DNA from: JBAZKV01 sp964443545
Lineage (GTDB): Bacteria; Margulisbacteria; WOR-1; JAKLHX01; JBAZKV01
Reading direction: 5' to 3'
Assembly (NCBI GenBank): GCA_964443545.1
Contig: CAYUCV010000008.1
Location: 1-52,151 of the forward strand
Length of the DNA stretch: 52,151 nucleotides
In this document: positions 35,434-43,987 of the stretch, piece after piece
How positions within the stretch are numbered: the first letter of the stretch is position 1
Layout: each line of letters begins with the position of its first letter
Notes under the pieces: model-generated
Told to the model about the DNA's origin: nothing
Databases searched by the model: none
What the model saw: the letters and a program-made list of their open reading frames with translations, nothing else
Program-made: the position numbers and the translations under genes

Positions 35434-35463
35434 TTAACAACCCCGGTATGCCGGGTTAGTTAA
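35434..35463 (+). promoter_or_regulatory. Hairpin before the DUF4912 gene
   Basis: Inner stem CCCGG/CCGGG with loop TATG, outer arms TTAAC/GTTAA. There is no T-run, so not an intrinsic terminator; it may protect the mRNA end or influence translation of the gene 18 bases downstream. Confidence 0.4.
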
Positions 35464-35481
35464 TAGACAAGGAGGGTTGTC

Positions 35482-36480
35482 ATGGCAAAGAGTTCTAAGA
35501 AGAAGAGAACCGCAGCCAGGCCGAAAGCAGCAAAAAAGGCAGCTACCACGGCAAAAAAGCCGGCCAGGAAAAGAGCACCCTCAAAAAAGCCAAAGAACGT
35601 TGTGCTCAATGCAGCGCCCGTAACCCCAGGGCTGCCCGCGCAGCCTCAGGAAGATAGTTTCAGATCCGCGGGTCCTGTTATGCAAAAGATGATGGAGAGC
35701 AGGGGATATGAGCTGCCCGACGGATATTCGGACTGCAGGATAACCCTTCTTGTCAGAGATCCCCACTGGATCTATGCTTACTGGGAGATTGCCGACTGGA
35801 AGATAGACGAGTTAAAGTCGGCCATGGGACATTATGAGTTCTCAAGGTCCAAAAGGATACTGCGCGTCTATGATGTTTCCGGCATCAGTTTTACCGGAAT
35901 GAACGCCAACAGATCCTTTGACATAGAGCTTACCGGACATGCAAAGAACTGGTACGTCAATATCGGAGAACCCAATAGAAGCTGGTGCATAGACATAGGT
36001 TTTCTGGATCCGAGCGGTAAATTTTATGTCGCGGCAAGGTCTAACATTGTATCCACCCCAAGGGACGGAATGTCAGATGAAGTTGACGAAGAATGGATGA
36101 CCATAGACTGGGACAAGATATACTCTCTTTCCGGAGGCTTTGGGCTGGGCAAATCATCCGGCGACATAAAAGAGCTCCTCAAGAGAAGGCTTCATGAAGA
36201 GCTTTCCTCGGGTTTTCCGTCCAGTTTCATGCAAAAATCCCCGCAGGAGAACAAGGATTTTTGGCTGGTAGCAAGCACCGAGCTCATTGTTTACGGCGCA
36301 ACAGAGCCTTCTGCGCAGCTTACGGTACAGGGGCTTCCCGTAAAGTTGAGAAGGGACGGTTCTTTTACGCTGAGATTTGCACTTCCTGACGGCAAACAGG
36401 AAATACCCATTGTCGCAAAAAATGCAAAAGGCGACATGAAGCGCTCCATTACCAAGGTTGTAGAGAAAAGAACCCAGTAA
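35482..36480 (+). CDS. DUF4912 domain protein with Lys/Ala-rich N-terminus
   Basis: 332 residues. The first 45 are a histone-H1-like basic tail (SKKKRTAARPKAAKKAATTA and following). The central part is DUF4912, recognised by YSDCRITLLVRDPHWIYAYW, LRVYDVSGI, WYVNIGEPNRSWCIDIGFLD and FYVAARSN. A C-terminal beta-sandwich-like segment (LIVYGATEPSAQLTVQGLPV) resembles a carbohydrate-enzyme accessory fold. AAGGAGG lies upstream of ATG 35482. DUF4912 genes often sit beside GH57 branching enzymes; here its stop shares one base with that gene's start (TAATG), pointing to a joint role in glycogen synthesis. The function is unknown. Confidence 0.88.
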   Translation: MAKSSKKKRTAARPKAAKKAATTAKKPARKRAPSKKPKNVVLNAAPVTPGLPAQPQEDSFRSAGPVMQKMMESRGYELPDGYSDCRITLLVRDPHWIYAYWEIADWKIDELKSAMGHYEFSRSKRILRVYDVSGISFTGMNANRSFDIELTGHAKNWYVNIGEPNRSWCIDIGFLDPSGKFYVAARSNIVSTPRDGMSDEVDEEWMTIDWDKIYSLSGGFGLGKSSGDIKELLKRRLHEELSSGFPSSFMQKSPQENKDFWLVASTELIVYGATEPSAQLTVQGLPVKLRRDGSFTLRFALPDGKQEIPIVAKNAKGDMKRSITKVVEKRTQ

Positions 36481-38072
36481 TGGAAAAAGGATATCTGGCG
36501 CTGGTGCTTCATGCGCACCTTCCGTTCGTACGCCATCCGGAACACAGCGATTTTCTTGAGGAAGACTGGCTTTTCGAGGCTATAACCGAAACTTATATAC
36601 CGCTGATCAATGTCTTTGACAATCTGATCAGGGACGGCATTCCTTTTAAGATAACGGTCTCTCTATCTCCGACACTGATAGCCATGCTAAGGGACGATCT
36701 GCTGCAGGAGCGCTATATAGCCCACATGAACAGCCTTATAGAACTCGCTTATAAGGAGATCGAAAGGACAAAATGGGAGCCCCAGTTCAATCGGCTGGCG
36801 CACATGTACAAAGACAAGTTCGAGAACGCCAGATGGGTCTTCTGCGAAAAATACGGACGGGACCTGACCAGGGCCTTCAAGAAATTTCTCGACTCCGGCT
36901 GCGTGGAAGTGATAACCTGCGGCGCCACTCACGGGTTTTTGCCGCTGATGGAAACCTGCAAAGAAGCTTCGCGAGCACAGATAAGAGTGGCGGCTCGTTA
37001 CTTTAAGGATGTGTTCGGAAGGACCCCGGCCGGTATATGGCTTCCGGAGTGCGGCTATTTCCCGGGGCACGACAGCTATGTTTTCGAAGAGGGGATCAGA
37101 TATTTTTTTGTTGACACCCACGGCATCCTCCACGGCTCGCCAAGGCCAAGGTACGGGATCTTTGCGCCGGTCTATTGCAGGAGCGGCGCCGCGGCCTTTG
37201 GAAGGGACATAGAATCGTCCAAGGCTGTCTGGAGCGCAAAAGAAGGTTATCCGGGAGATTATAACTACAGGGAATTCTACAGGGACATAGGCTTTGACCT
37301 TGACTTTGAATACATGAAGCCCTATATCCATTCCGACGGGATAAGGGTGAACACCGGGATCAAGTATTACCGCATCACCGGAGAGACCAACCATAAAGAG
37401 CCGTACGACAGGCGCTGGGCGCTGGACAGGGCAGCAGATCATGCCGGCAATTTCATGTTCAACAGACAAAAGCAGGTAGAACACCTTTATGACCTGCTTG
37501 GTAAAAAGCCCATACTTGTTTCTCCGTATGATGCCGAACTCTTCGGCCACTGGTGGTTCGAAGGCCCCGAATGGCTTGACTTTTTGATAAGAAAGCTCGC
37601 CTGCGACCAGGACACGATAAGATTGACCACTCCGTCCCAGTACCTTGACGAGAACAAGAGGAACCAGGTCATAGAGCCCTCTATGAGCAGCTGGGGATAT
37701 AAGGGATACAATGAGGTATGGCTGGAGGGCAGCAACGACTGGATATACAGGCATCTGCACAAAGCCGCGGAAAGGATGACGGAGTTGGCCAATGATGCTG
37801 TAAGGTTGAATAATGATTCGCCCCAAAAAATACGAGCGCTAAACCAGGCAGCCAGAGAACTTCTTCTGGCACAGGCCTCCGACTGGGCCTTTATCATGAA
37901 GACCGGAACTGCCGTGCCTTATGCCGTTAAAAGGAGCAAAGACCATATAGAAAGGTTCACAAAGCTTTTTGAAATGCTTAAGTCGGGCAATATTGACGAA
38001 GGATATCTTAACGATATAGCATCAAAGGACAATCTTTTCCCGGACCTGGACTACAGGGTCTATTGCACATAG
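36480..38072 (+). CDS. GH57 1,4-alpha-glucan branching enzyme (DUF1957 type)
   Basis: This 530-residue enzyme makes alpha-1,6 branches in glycogen. N-terminal GYLALVLHAHLPFVRHPE; nucleophile E190 in GIWLPECGYFPGHD; acid/base D351 in SPYDAELFGHWWFEGPEW. The C-terminal DUF1957 helical domain is present (SSWGYKGYNEVWLEGSNDWI, QASDWAFIMKTGTAVPYA). The layout and catalytic positions agree with the archaeal TK1436-type branching enzyme (E183, D354). No GH13-type GlgB occurs in the window, so this is the probable branching enzyme. It ends 3 bases before the next gene. Confidence 0.93.
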   Translation: MEKGYLALVLHAHLPFVRHPEHSDFLEEDWLFEAITETYIPLINVFDNLIRDGIPFKITVSLSPTLIAMLRDDLLQERYIAHMNSLIELAYKEIERTKWEPQFNRLAHMYKDKFENARWVFCEKYGRDLTRAFKKFLDSGCVEVITCGATHGFLPLMETCKEASRAQIRVAARYFKDVFGRTPAGIWLPECGYFPGHDSYVFEEGIRYFFVDTHGILHGSPRPRYGIFAPVYCRSGAAAFGRDIESSKAVWSAKEGYPGDYNYREFYRDIGFDLDFEYMKPYIHSDGIRVNTGIKYYRITGETNHKEPYDRRWALDRAADHAGNFMFNRQKQVEHLYDLLGKKPILVSPYDAELFGHWWFEGPEWLDFLIRKLACDQDTIRLTTPSQYLDENKRNQVIEPSMSSWGYKGYNEVWLEGSNDWIYRHLHKAAERMTELANDAVRLNNDSPQKIRALNQAARELLLAQASDWAFIMKTGTAVPYAVKRSKDHIERFTKLFEMLKSGNIDEGYLNDIASKDNLFPDLDYRVYCT

Positions 38073-38075
38073 CTT

Positions 38076-40484
38076 ATGAAAGCAGTACTCATGGCGGGCG
38101 GGATGGGCACCAGGCTCCATCCTCTTACTGTCGACAGACCTAAACCGCTGGTCCCGATATGCGGCAGGCCTATCATGTCGCATGTTCTTTCCTGGCTTAA
38201 AAAGCACGGTATAGAAGAGATAATAGTTCTTTTATACCACCAGCCGCAGCAGATAAAGGGCTATTTCGGGGACGGGTCTTCTCACGGCGTAAAACTATCT
38301 TACATTGAGGCAAAAGAGGATTTTGGCACCGCCGGCGCCGTAAAACTGGCCGAAGGCCTGCTCACTTCAGATTTTCTTGTACTGAGCGCTGATGTGATCT
38401 CCGATATAGACCTGACCGCTCTTGTTGATTTCCATAAAAAGAACGGCAGCCTTGCTACAATCTCTCTGACCAGGGTTAAGAACCCTCTGCAGTACGGGAT
38501 AATTATCACCGAGCCCGGCGGCCGCATCAAAGCTTTTCTCGAAAAACCTTCCTGGGCAGAGGTATTCAGCGACACCGTCAATACGGGCATCTATGTTCTA
38601 AAAAAGGAAGCCCTGTCCCAGGTGCCCTGCGGACGGTTCTTTGACTTTAGTCAGGACCTCTTTCCGAAGTTCCTTAAAGAGGACAAAAAGATCTTCGGTT
38701 TTGTGGACAGCGGTTATTGGAAAGATATCGGCAATTTGATAGAATATAAAAACTCCCACGGCGATCTGCTTAAAGGCAAAAGCCTTTTTCCTGCGTCGCT
38801 AAGAACGGGGCCCGAGGTCCAGATAGAAAATTCCTGCATCGGGGAAGGATGCAAAATAGGGCAGGGAAGCAGGCTGATCAACTGCGTCGTCTGGGATAAT
38901 GTTGAAATAGGCAAAGAGTGTTTCCTTAAAGACGCGGTGGTGGCAAGCGACTGTTTTATAGGCGACGGCAGCATTCTTGAAGAGGGGAGCGTGCTCGGCC
39001 GCGGATGCAGGGTCTCTTCCGGGGTCAGGGTGCTTCCTTTTGTCAAGATCTGGCCGGATAAAGAAATAGAAAAGGGCAGCACGGTGAACAAAACGGTGGT
39101 CTGGAGGGAAAAGTGGTCGAATGCCATATTTGGCGCCTTCGGGGTCACGGGAAAATGCAATATTGAAATAACCCCTGAGTTTGCCGCCAAACTCGGCTCT
39201 GCCTACGGAGCGATGCTCGGCAAGGGTTCTTCCGCCGTCTGCTCCATGGACGGGCACAAATCCTCAAGGATGATCTACAGGGCCCTTATAGCAGGTGTCC
39301 TGTCCTCGGGGGTCAACATCTCCAATATTGAGACCGTGCCGATACCGATCAACCGGTATTTCCTCAAATCGCTATCCTGCAAAGGCGGCTTCCATGTAAG
39401 AAAGTCGCCGTTCGACAATGAAGTTATAGACATAAAGTTCTTTGATTTTGACGGCATGGACCTGTCAACCTCAAAAGAAAAGACGATAGAGCGCCTTTTC
39501 TGGGGGGAGGATTATCTGAGGGCAGCGATCGAGGAAACGGGAGAGCTCACTTTTCCGTTTTGCAGGGTGACCGAAGAATACAAGGAAGGCGTGCTTCACT
39601 ATATAGACAGCAGCTGCATCAGGAAGAGAGGTTTTAAGATAGTGGTGGATTACGCCTTTGGCAGCGCTTCCCAGGTCTTTCCGACAGTGTTGAGAGAGTT
39701 GGGCTGTGAAACGGTCGCCATAAATTCGCACCTGGAAAAGACCAAGCTGACCAAATCAAAAGAAGAATTTGACAGATATCTGAACCAGCTTTCGCAGATC
39801 GTCACCAGCCTTAATGCGGACCTGGGCATCATGTTCGATTCCGGGGCCGAAAAGGTCTTTATAGTTGATGAAAAAGGAAAGGTCCTTGAAGGTCAGACAG
39901 CTCTTGCTTTTGTCACCGCTCTTGTCCTGATATCCGACAAGCCAAAGACGATCGCGGTACCGGTAAATGCCAGCTCCGCGGTGGATGTCCTGGCAAATAA
40001 TTCGGGAACAACTGTAATAAGGACAAAGACCTCCATAAGGGCGATGATGGAAGGCGCAATGTCCGGCGGCGTTGGCTTTTTGGGCGAACCCGTGGGAGGG
40101 TATATATTTCCCGGGTTCAAACCGTATTTTGATGCGATGCTGGCAACGGCAAAGATACTGGAATTGCTCGCAAGATCCGGAAAGAAGGCTTCGCAGATCA
40201 CGGACTCCCTGCCAAGGACCTGCTTCCGCAAAGAAAAACTTCACTGCGATAACGAATTCAAGGGCGGCGTTATCAGAAAGCTCATTGAATCCAGCGGCGG
40301 CTCTCAAACAGATCTGACCGACGGGTTCAAGCTCATCACAGGCAAAAGCTGGGCTCTGGTACATGCCCATCCGGACAAACCGGAGCTCCATATAACAGCG
40401 GAAGCAAATGATCCTGTATCCTGCGACAGGCTGTTTGACGAAGTAAGCAGCAAGGTCAAAGAGCTGTTGGGACAAAAGCAATGA
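38076..40484 (+). CDS. Sugar-1-phosphate nucleotidyltransferase fused to a degenerate phosphomannomutase-like domain
   Basis: 802 residues. Residues 1-240 are a nucleotidyltransferase: MAGGMGTRLHPLTVDRPKP, VLSADVISD as metal site, and GSGYWKD-like VDSGYWKDIGN. About 255-345 is a left-handed beta-helix (CIGEGCKIGQGSRLI and following hexapeptides). From about 375 on is a phosphoglucomutase/phosphomannomutase-like fold. Its key sites look broken: the TASHNP serine loop is GGFHVRKSP (S444), the metal loop DGDADR is DSGAEK (588-593), while the sugar loop keeps GEPVGGY (E671). It probably makes an NDP-sugar for the glycogen synthase next door, or GDP-mannose. The mutase half may be structural or regulatory. 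Confidence 0.9.
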   Translation: MKAVLMAGGMGTRLHPLTVDRPKPLVPICGRPIMSHVLSWLKKHGIEEIIVLLYHQPQQIKGYFGDGSSHGVKLSYIEAKEDFGTAGAVKLAEGLLTSDFLVLSADVISDIDLTALVDFHKKNGSLATISLTRVKNPLQYGIIITEPGGRIKAFLEKPSWAEVFSDTVNTGIYVLKKEALSQVPCGRFFDFSQDLFPKFLKEDKKIFGFVDSGYWKDIGNLIEYKNSHGDLLKGKSLFPASLRTGPEVQIENSCIGEGCKIGQGSRLINCVVWDNVEIGKECFLKDAVVASDCFIGDGSILEEGSVLGRGCRVSSGVRVLPFVKIWPDKEIEKGSTVNKTVVWREKWSNAIFGAFGVTGKCNIEITPEFAAKLGSAYGAMLGKGSSAVCSMDGHKSSRMIYRALIAGVLSSGVNISNIETVPIPINRYFLKSLSCKGGFHVRKSPFDNEVIDIKFFDFDGMDLSTSKEKTIERLFWGEDYLRAAIEETGELTFPFCRVTEEYKEGVLHYIDSSCIRKRGFKIVVDYAFGSASQVFPTVLRELGCETVAINSHLEKTKLTKSKEEFDRYLNQLSQIVTSLNADLGIMFDSGAEKVFIVDEKGKVLEGQTALAFVTALVLISDKPKTIAVPVNASSAVDVLANNSGTTVIRTKTSIRAMMEGAMSGGVGFLGEPVGGYIFPGFKPYFDAMLATAKILELLARSGKKASQITDSLPRTCFRKEKLHCDNEFKGGVIRKLIESSGGSQTDLTDGFKLITGKSWALVHAHPDKPELHITAEANDPVSCDRLFDEVSSKVKELLGQKQ

Positions 40485-41962
40485 AGATCCTGTTCGTTTC
40501 TTCCGAAATGGTGCCGTTCTGCAAGACCGGAGGGCTTGCGGATGTGGCCGGATCTCTTCCAAAGGCGGTCAAGGCGCTGGGCCACGATGTTAGGGCCATA
40601 ATACCAAAGTACAAGATGGTGGATGACGGCCATTTTAGGCTCAAGACGCTGTTCGAGGCAATACCCGTGCGGGTCGGGAACATGGTGGAATACGCTTCTA
40701 TCCACGAAACCAAACTCCCAGGGTCCGGTGTAACCGTCTATCTTATAGGCAGCGAGAAGTTCTTTGACAGAGAAGGGCTTTATCAGGAGAACGGCAGGGA
40801 TTATCCGGACAACGCGCAGAGGTTCGTATTTTTCTGCAAGGCTGTCCTGGCAGCTCTCAAAAAACTAGGCTGGGAACCGCATGTTATACATCTTAACGAC
40901 TGGCAGACCGCTCTTATCGGCGCTTATATAAAGACCGAAGGGAAAGAGGATCCTTTCTTTAGAACGGTGGCCACTGTCTATTCGGTGCACAACATGGGCT
41001 ACCTAGGGCTTTTTAAAGCCGACACTATGCCGCTCACGGGACTCTCCTGGCAGTATTATACTCCCGATACTCTTGAGTTCTGGAACAATGTCAGTTATGC
41101 AAAGGCGGGTTTTGTTTTTGCCGATGTCATCAATACGGTAAGCCCCACTTACGCCAGGGAGATTCAGACCCCAGAGTTCGGGTGCGGACTTGAGGGCCTG
41201 GTAAAGAAGAGAGGCTCCGATGTCTACGGGATACTTAACGGAATAGACAATGAACTCTGGGACCCGGAAAGGGACACAAAGATAGCAAAAATGTACTCGT
41301 CCTCAAATCTTCGCGGAAAAGCCGTGAACAAGGCCGCCCTCCGCAAAGCCAATGATCTGGAAAACAGCAAAGACGCTCCCATTATCGGCATAATTTCGCG
41401 GCTTGCGGACCAAAAAGGCCTTGATATTCTTTCGCAGGCTCTTCCTGCTATAATGGGAATGGGTTTTCAGTTCGTGGCGCTGGGCGCGGGAGATCCCTCG
41501 TATCAGGAGCTTTTCAGGTCTTTTTCCGAAAGATACAAAGGGAAGTTCGCCGCCAATATCGGGTTCAATTCGGCGCTCGCACAGCTTATCTATGCAGGAA
41601 GCGACTTTTTCATCATGCCGTCCCGGTATGAGCCCTGCGGCCTCGGCCAGCTTATCAGCTTCAAATACGGAACTATCCCGTTAGTTAGAAAGACCGGCGG
41701 ACTGGCTGACACAGTGTTCGATTATGACCTTAAGTCAGAAAAAGGCGACGGGTTCGTTTTTGAAGAATACTCTTCAAAGGCGCTGGAAGATGCGGCAATA
41801 AGGGCTTTTGCAGCCTATAAGGACAGGAAAAAGTGGGGCAGGCTGGTGAAAAAGGTCATGGGATATGACTTTTCCTGGGATATTTCGGCCAAGAAGTATA
41901 TAGCGCTCTACAAAAAGGCTATAGAAAAAGTGCTTTCTTTTAGACAGGCATTGTCGCAGTAA
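40481..41962 (+). CDS. glgA: Glycogen synthase (GT5)
   Basis: This 493-residue enzyme extends alpha-1,4 glucan chains from ADP- or UDP-glucose. N-terminal acceptor/donor motif PFCKTGGLADVAGSLPKA, the HLNDWQTALIG segment, the C-terminal NDP-binding domain IIGIISRLADQKGLDIL and the catalytic Glu in PSRYEPCGLGQL, then KTGGLADTV. The start overlaps the preceding stop as ATGA, so translation is coupled to the nucleotidyltransferase that probably supplies its donor. It ends the alpha-glucan block; yebC follows 9 bases later with its own AAGGAG. Confidence 0.95.
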   Translation: MKILFVSSEMVPFCKTGGLADVAGSLPKAVKALGHDVRAIIPKYKMVDDGHFRLKTLFEAIPVRVGNMVEYASIHETKLPGSGVTVYLIGSEKFFDREGLYQENGRDYPDNAQRFVFFCKAVLAALKKLGWEPHVIHLNDWQTALIGAYIKTEGKEDPFFRTVATVYSVHNMGYLGLFKADTMPLTGLSWQYYTPDTLEFWNNVSYAKAGFVFADVINTVSPTYAREIQTPEFGCGLEGLVKKRGSDVYGILNGIDNELWDPERDTKIAKMYSSSNLRGKAVNKAALRKANDLENSKDAPIIGIISRLADQKGLDILSQALPAIMGMGFQFVALGAGDPSYQELFRSFSERYKGKFAANIGFNSALAQLIYAGSDFFIMPSRYEPCGLGQLISFKYGTIPLVRKTGGLADTVFDYDLKSEKGDGFVFEEYSSKALEDAAIRAFAAYKDRKKWGRLVKKVMGYDFSWDISAKKYIALYKKAIEKVLSFRQALSQ

Positions 41963-41971
41963 GGAGAAAAG

Positions 41972-42718
41972 ATGTCAGGACATTCAAAATGGTCAACAAT
42001 TAAAAGGGCCAAAGGCAAGACAGACCAGTTGAGGGGTAAACTCTTTTCAAAACTGGCAAGGGAGATAACGGTCGCGGCAAAACTCGGAGGAGGTGATCTT
42101 TCGGGCAACGCCAGGCTCCGCCTGGTAGTGGACAAGGCCAAAGAGGCCAATATGCCGCGTGACAACATCCAGAGGGCTATAGACAGGGGAACAGGCGCCA
42201 TAGAAAGTGCAATTCTTGAGGAGCTTTCATACGAAGGCTACGGACCGGCAGGCGCCGCGGTAATAGCCGATGTGATGACGGACAACAAGAACAGGACCCA
42301 GGGAGAGATCCAGTTCATCTTTACCAAGAACGGCGGCAATATGGGGAAAGCAGGCTGCGTTTCCTGGCAGTTCACCAAATACGGGGTCATCACGGCTGAA
42401 AAATCAAAAGTTGACGCCGAAGAGCTGATGGCAGAGGCTATCGAGGCAGGAGCCGAGGACATAACCGAAGAAGATTCAACCCTGGAGGTAAGGACCAAAC
42501 CGGAAAACTTTGAAGCTGTGCTCAAGGCCCTGAAAGAGAAAAAGTTCGAACTCTCCTCCTCGGAGATCACGCTTGTTCCCAACACCACGATCGCGGTTTC
42601 AGGGGAAGAAGCAAAAAAACTGCTTAAACTGGTGACCGCTCTGGAAGAGCACGATGATGTACAGAATGTTTATTCTAATTTTGATGTTCCGGATGAGATA
42701 GCATCAGAAATTCAGTAG
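41972..42718 (+). CDS. yebC: YebC/PmpR (TACO1) family protein
   Basis: 248 residues, normal length. N-terminal MSGHSKWSTIKRAKGKTDQL, ARLRLVVDKAKEANMPRDNI and then QRAIDRGTGA; middle ADVMTDNKNRTQGEIQFIFT; C-terminal EEHDDVQNVYSNFDVPDEI. The family has been described as a transcription regulator and, more recently, as a factor that helps ribosomes translate proline-rich stretches; which applies here is unknown. AAGGAG precedes ATG 41972. Its stop codon lies inside a short tandem repeat. Confidence 0.95.
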   Translation: MSGHSKWSTIKRAKGKTDQLRGKLFSKLAREITVAAKLGGGDLSGNARLRLVVDKAKEANMPRDNIQRAIDRGTGAIESAILEELSYEGYGPAGAAVIADVMTDNKNRTQGEIQFIFTKNGGNMGKAGCVSWQFTKYGVITAEKSKVDAEELMAEAIEAGAEDITEEDSTLEVRTKPENFEAVLKALKEKKFELSSSEITLVPNTTIAVSGEEAKKLLKLVTALEEHDDVQNVYSNFDVPDEIASEIQ

Positions 42719-42745
42719 AAATACGGTAGAAATACTTTGAAATAC
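42713..42745. repeat. Tandem GTAGAAATAC repeat at the yebC-PHP junction
   Basis: Units AGTAGAAATAC, GGTAGAAATAC and TTTGAAATAC in a row. The first contains the yebC stop and the third contains the TTG start of the next gene. CAGTAGAAATAC recurs at 10630-10641. Confidence 0.6.
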
Positions 42746-43456
42746 ATTGCGGATCTTCATGTTCATACGGTATCGTCCGGCCACGCATATAACACGATAT
42801 ACGAATATGCGCAGCAGGCAAAGAAAAAAGGCCTTAAATACATTGCCATGACGGACCACGGCCCCGCGATGGGTGGGGCTCCTCACGAGTACCACTTTGC
42901 CAATCTGCACAGCCTTCCGCAAAAGATCAGGAATGTGCGCATACTTAAAGGCATTGAGGCCAACATCATAAACACCGACGGCGCTTTGGACCTTGACGAA
43001 CAGTATTTGAAGGAGTTGGAAGTGGTGATCGCCTCCTTTCATATACGGGTAGGTTATGATGGGCGTGATGAAAGGGTGAACACGGAAACGCTGTTAAAAG
43101 TTATCAAGAACCCTTATGTTAAGATCCTGGGGCACACAGGCAACCCTCAGTTCAAAATAGACATCCCGACCATTGTTGAAGCCTGCAAAAAGCACGGGGT
43201 GCTTATTGAGATCAACAATTCCAGTTTTTCCGGAATGATAAGACAAGGTAGTTACGACAGGTGCATAGAGATAGCGCGTCAGGTCAAAAAGACAGGCTGG
43301 AAGGTCTGCTTTGGATCTGACTCTCATTGCATAGATACCCTGGGTATCTTAAAAAAATCGGAGGAAGTTGCAAAAAAAGCCGGGCTTTTGCCATCCGATA
43401 TTGTTAATACTTCTGCAGATATGATTGAAAGATATGTTTTGCAACCAAGGGCGTGA
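42737..43456 (+). CDS. PHP-domain phosphohydrolase (YcdX-like)
   Basis: A 239-residue trinuclear-metal hydrolase of the polymerase and histidinol phosphatase (PHP) superfamily. Metal ligands: ADLHVHTVSSGHAYNT, AMTDHGPAMGGAPHEYHF, KGIEANI, ILGHTGNP and CFGSDSHCIDT. It is closest to YcdX-type phosphatases; the substrate is unknown. The start is the TTG at 42737, immediately before KYIADLHVHT; there is no ATG or clear ribosome binding site, so it may depend on coupling to yebC, whose stop is 18 bases upstream. Confidence 0.88.
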   Translation: MKYIADLHVHTVSSGHAYNTIYEYAQQAKKKGLKYIAMTDHGPAMGGAPHEYHFANLHSLPQKIRNVRILKGIEANIINTDGALDLDEQYLKELEVVIASFHIRVGYDGRDERVNTETLLKVIKNPYVKILGHTGNPQFKIDIPTIVEACKKHGVLIEINNSSFSGMIRQGSYDRCIEIARQVKKTGWKVCFGSDSHCIDTLGILKKSEEVAKKAGLLPSDIVNTSADMIERYVLQPRA

Positions 43457-43461
43457 AGGTG

Positions 43462-43470
43462 TGATATAAT
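43462..43470 (+). promoter_or_regulatory. Extended -10 promoter of the toxin-antitoxin operon
   Basis: TGATATAAT, 24 bases before ATG 43495, leaving a short leader that contains AAAAGGAG (43481-43488). Confidence 0.6.
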
Positions 43471-43494
43471 TTTTGAGCGTAAAAGGAGAAAGCC

Positions 43495-43731
43495 ATGAAC
43501 CCTAAAATACTACTTAAAGAGATCATGGAAGATGTCAGGGCTCTTCCAGAGAGAGATGTGCGGTTTGTCGCCGATTATGTGAGGTATATCCGCGAAAAAG
43601 AGATGGAAGAGAGGATCATCAATTCGCGGCAGTTGATAAGCAGGGTCAAACGATCCCGGAAAGCATGGAAAACCGGCAAGAACAAGGAATTTGTACCATG
43701 GGAAGAAGTTAAAAAAAAGAATAATTTTTGA
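43495..43731 (+). CDS. Probable antitoxin of a RelBE/ParDE-type module
   Basis: A 78-residue, strongly charged, mostly helical protein (LLKEIMEDVRALPERDVRFV, ADYVRYIREKEMEERI) with a Lys/Arg-rich C-terminus. AAAAGGAG lies upstream. It has no strong family match that I can name; the call rests on size, composition and the RelE-like gene that overlaps its stop by one base (TGATG). The N-terminal half would bind DNA and the C-terminal half the toxin in such modules. Confidence 0.65.
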   Translation: MNPKILLKEIMEDVRALPERDVRFVADYVRYIREKEMEERIINSRQLISRVKRSRKAWKTGKNKEFVPWEEVKKKNNF

Positions 43732-43985
43732 TGTTCAATATCGTCTTTCACAAGTCCGCGGCAAAACACTTCTCTAAACTGGACAGGCCTTCAAAAAAGC
43801 GCATTGCAAAGGCAATTGATGTCCTGTCTGTAAGTCCCTATCTTGGGAAACCCCTTCACGGAGAACTTTCAGGAACGCGCCGCCTAAGGATCGGGAATTT
43901 CAGGATCATTTATGAAATTCAACTTTCAGAAAAAACACTTCTAGTTCATGCCATAGGCAGCCGCGGAGATGTCTATAAGGGATAG
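43731..43985 (+). CDS. RelE/ParE family toxin
   Basis: 84 residues with the RelE fold pattern: FNIVFHKSAAKHFSKLDRPS, the helical KKRIAKAIDVLSVSPY, GKPLHGELSGTRRLRIGNFR and then IIYEIQLSEKTLLVHAIGSR, ending GDVYKG. Arg/Lys-rich strand RRLRIGNFRIIYEI is the usual substrate-facing surface. RelE-type toxins cut mRNA in the ribosome; ParE-type ones poison gyrase. The H/R-G-Dxx ending (SRGDVYK) favours RelE. ATG 43731 overlaps the antitoxin stop by one base, so the pair is translationally coupled. Confidence 0.85.
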   Translation: MFNIVFHKSAAKHFSKLDRPSKKRIAKAIDVLSVSPYLGKPLHGELSGTRRLRIGNFRIIYEIQLSEKTLLVHAIGSRGDVYKG

Positions 43986-43987
43986 GG

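Noticed and set aside
35434..35463. Rho-independent terminator after galT
   Set aside because: No T-run follows the hairpin and the next gene is in the same apparent operon.
36687..37826. Long antisense open frame opposite the GH57 branching enzyme
   Set aside because: Shadow of a clear GH57 gene with catalytic residues on the plus strand.
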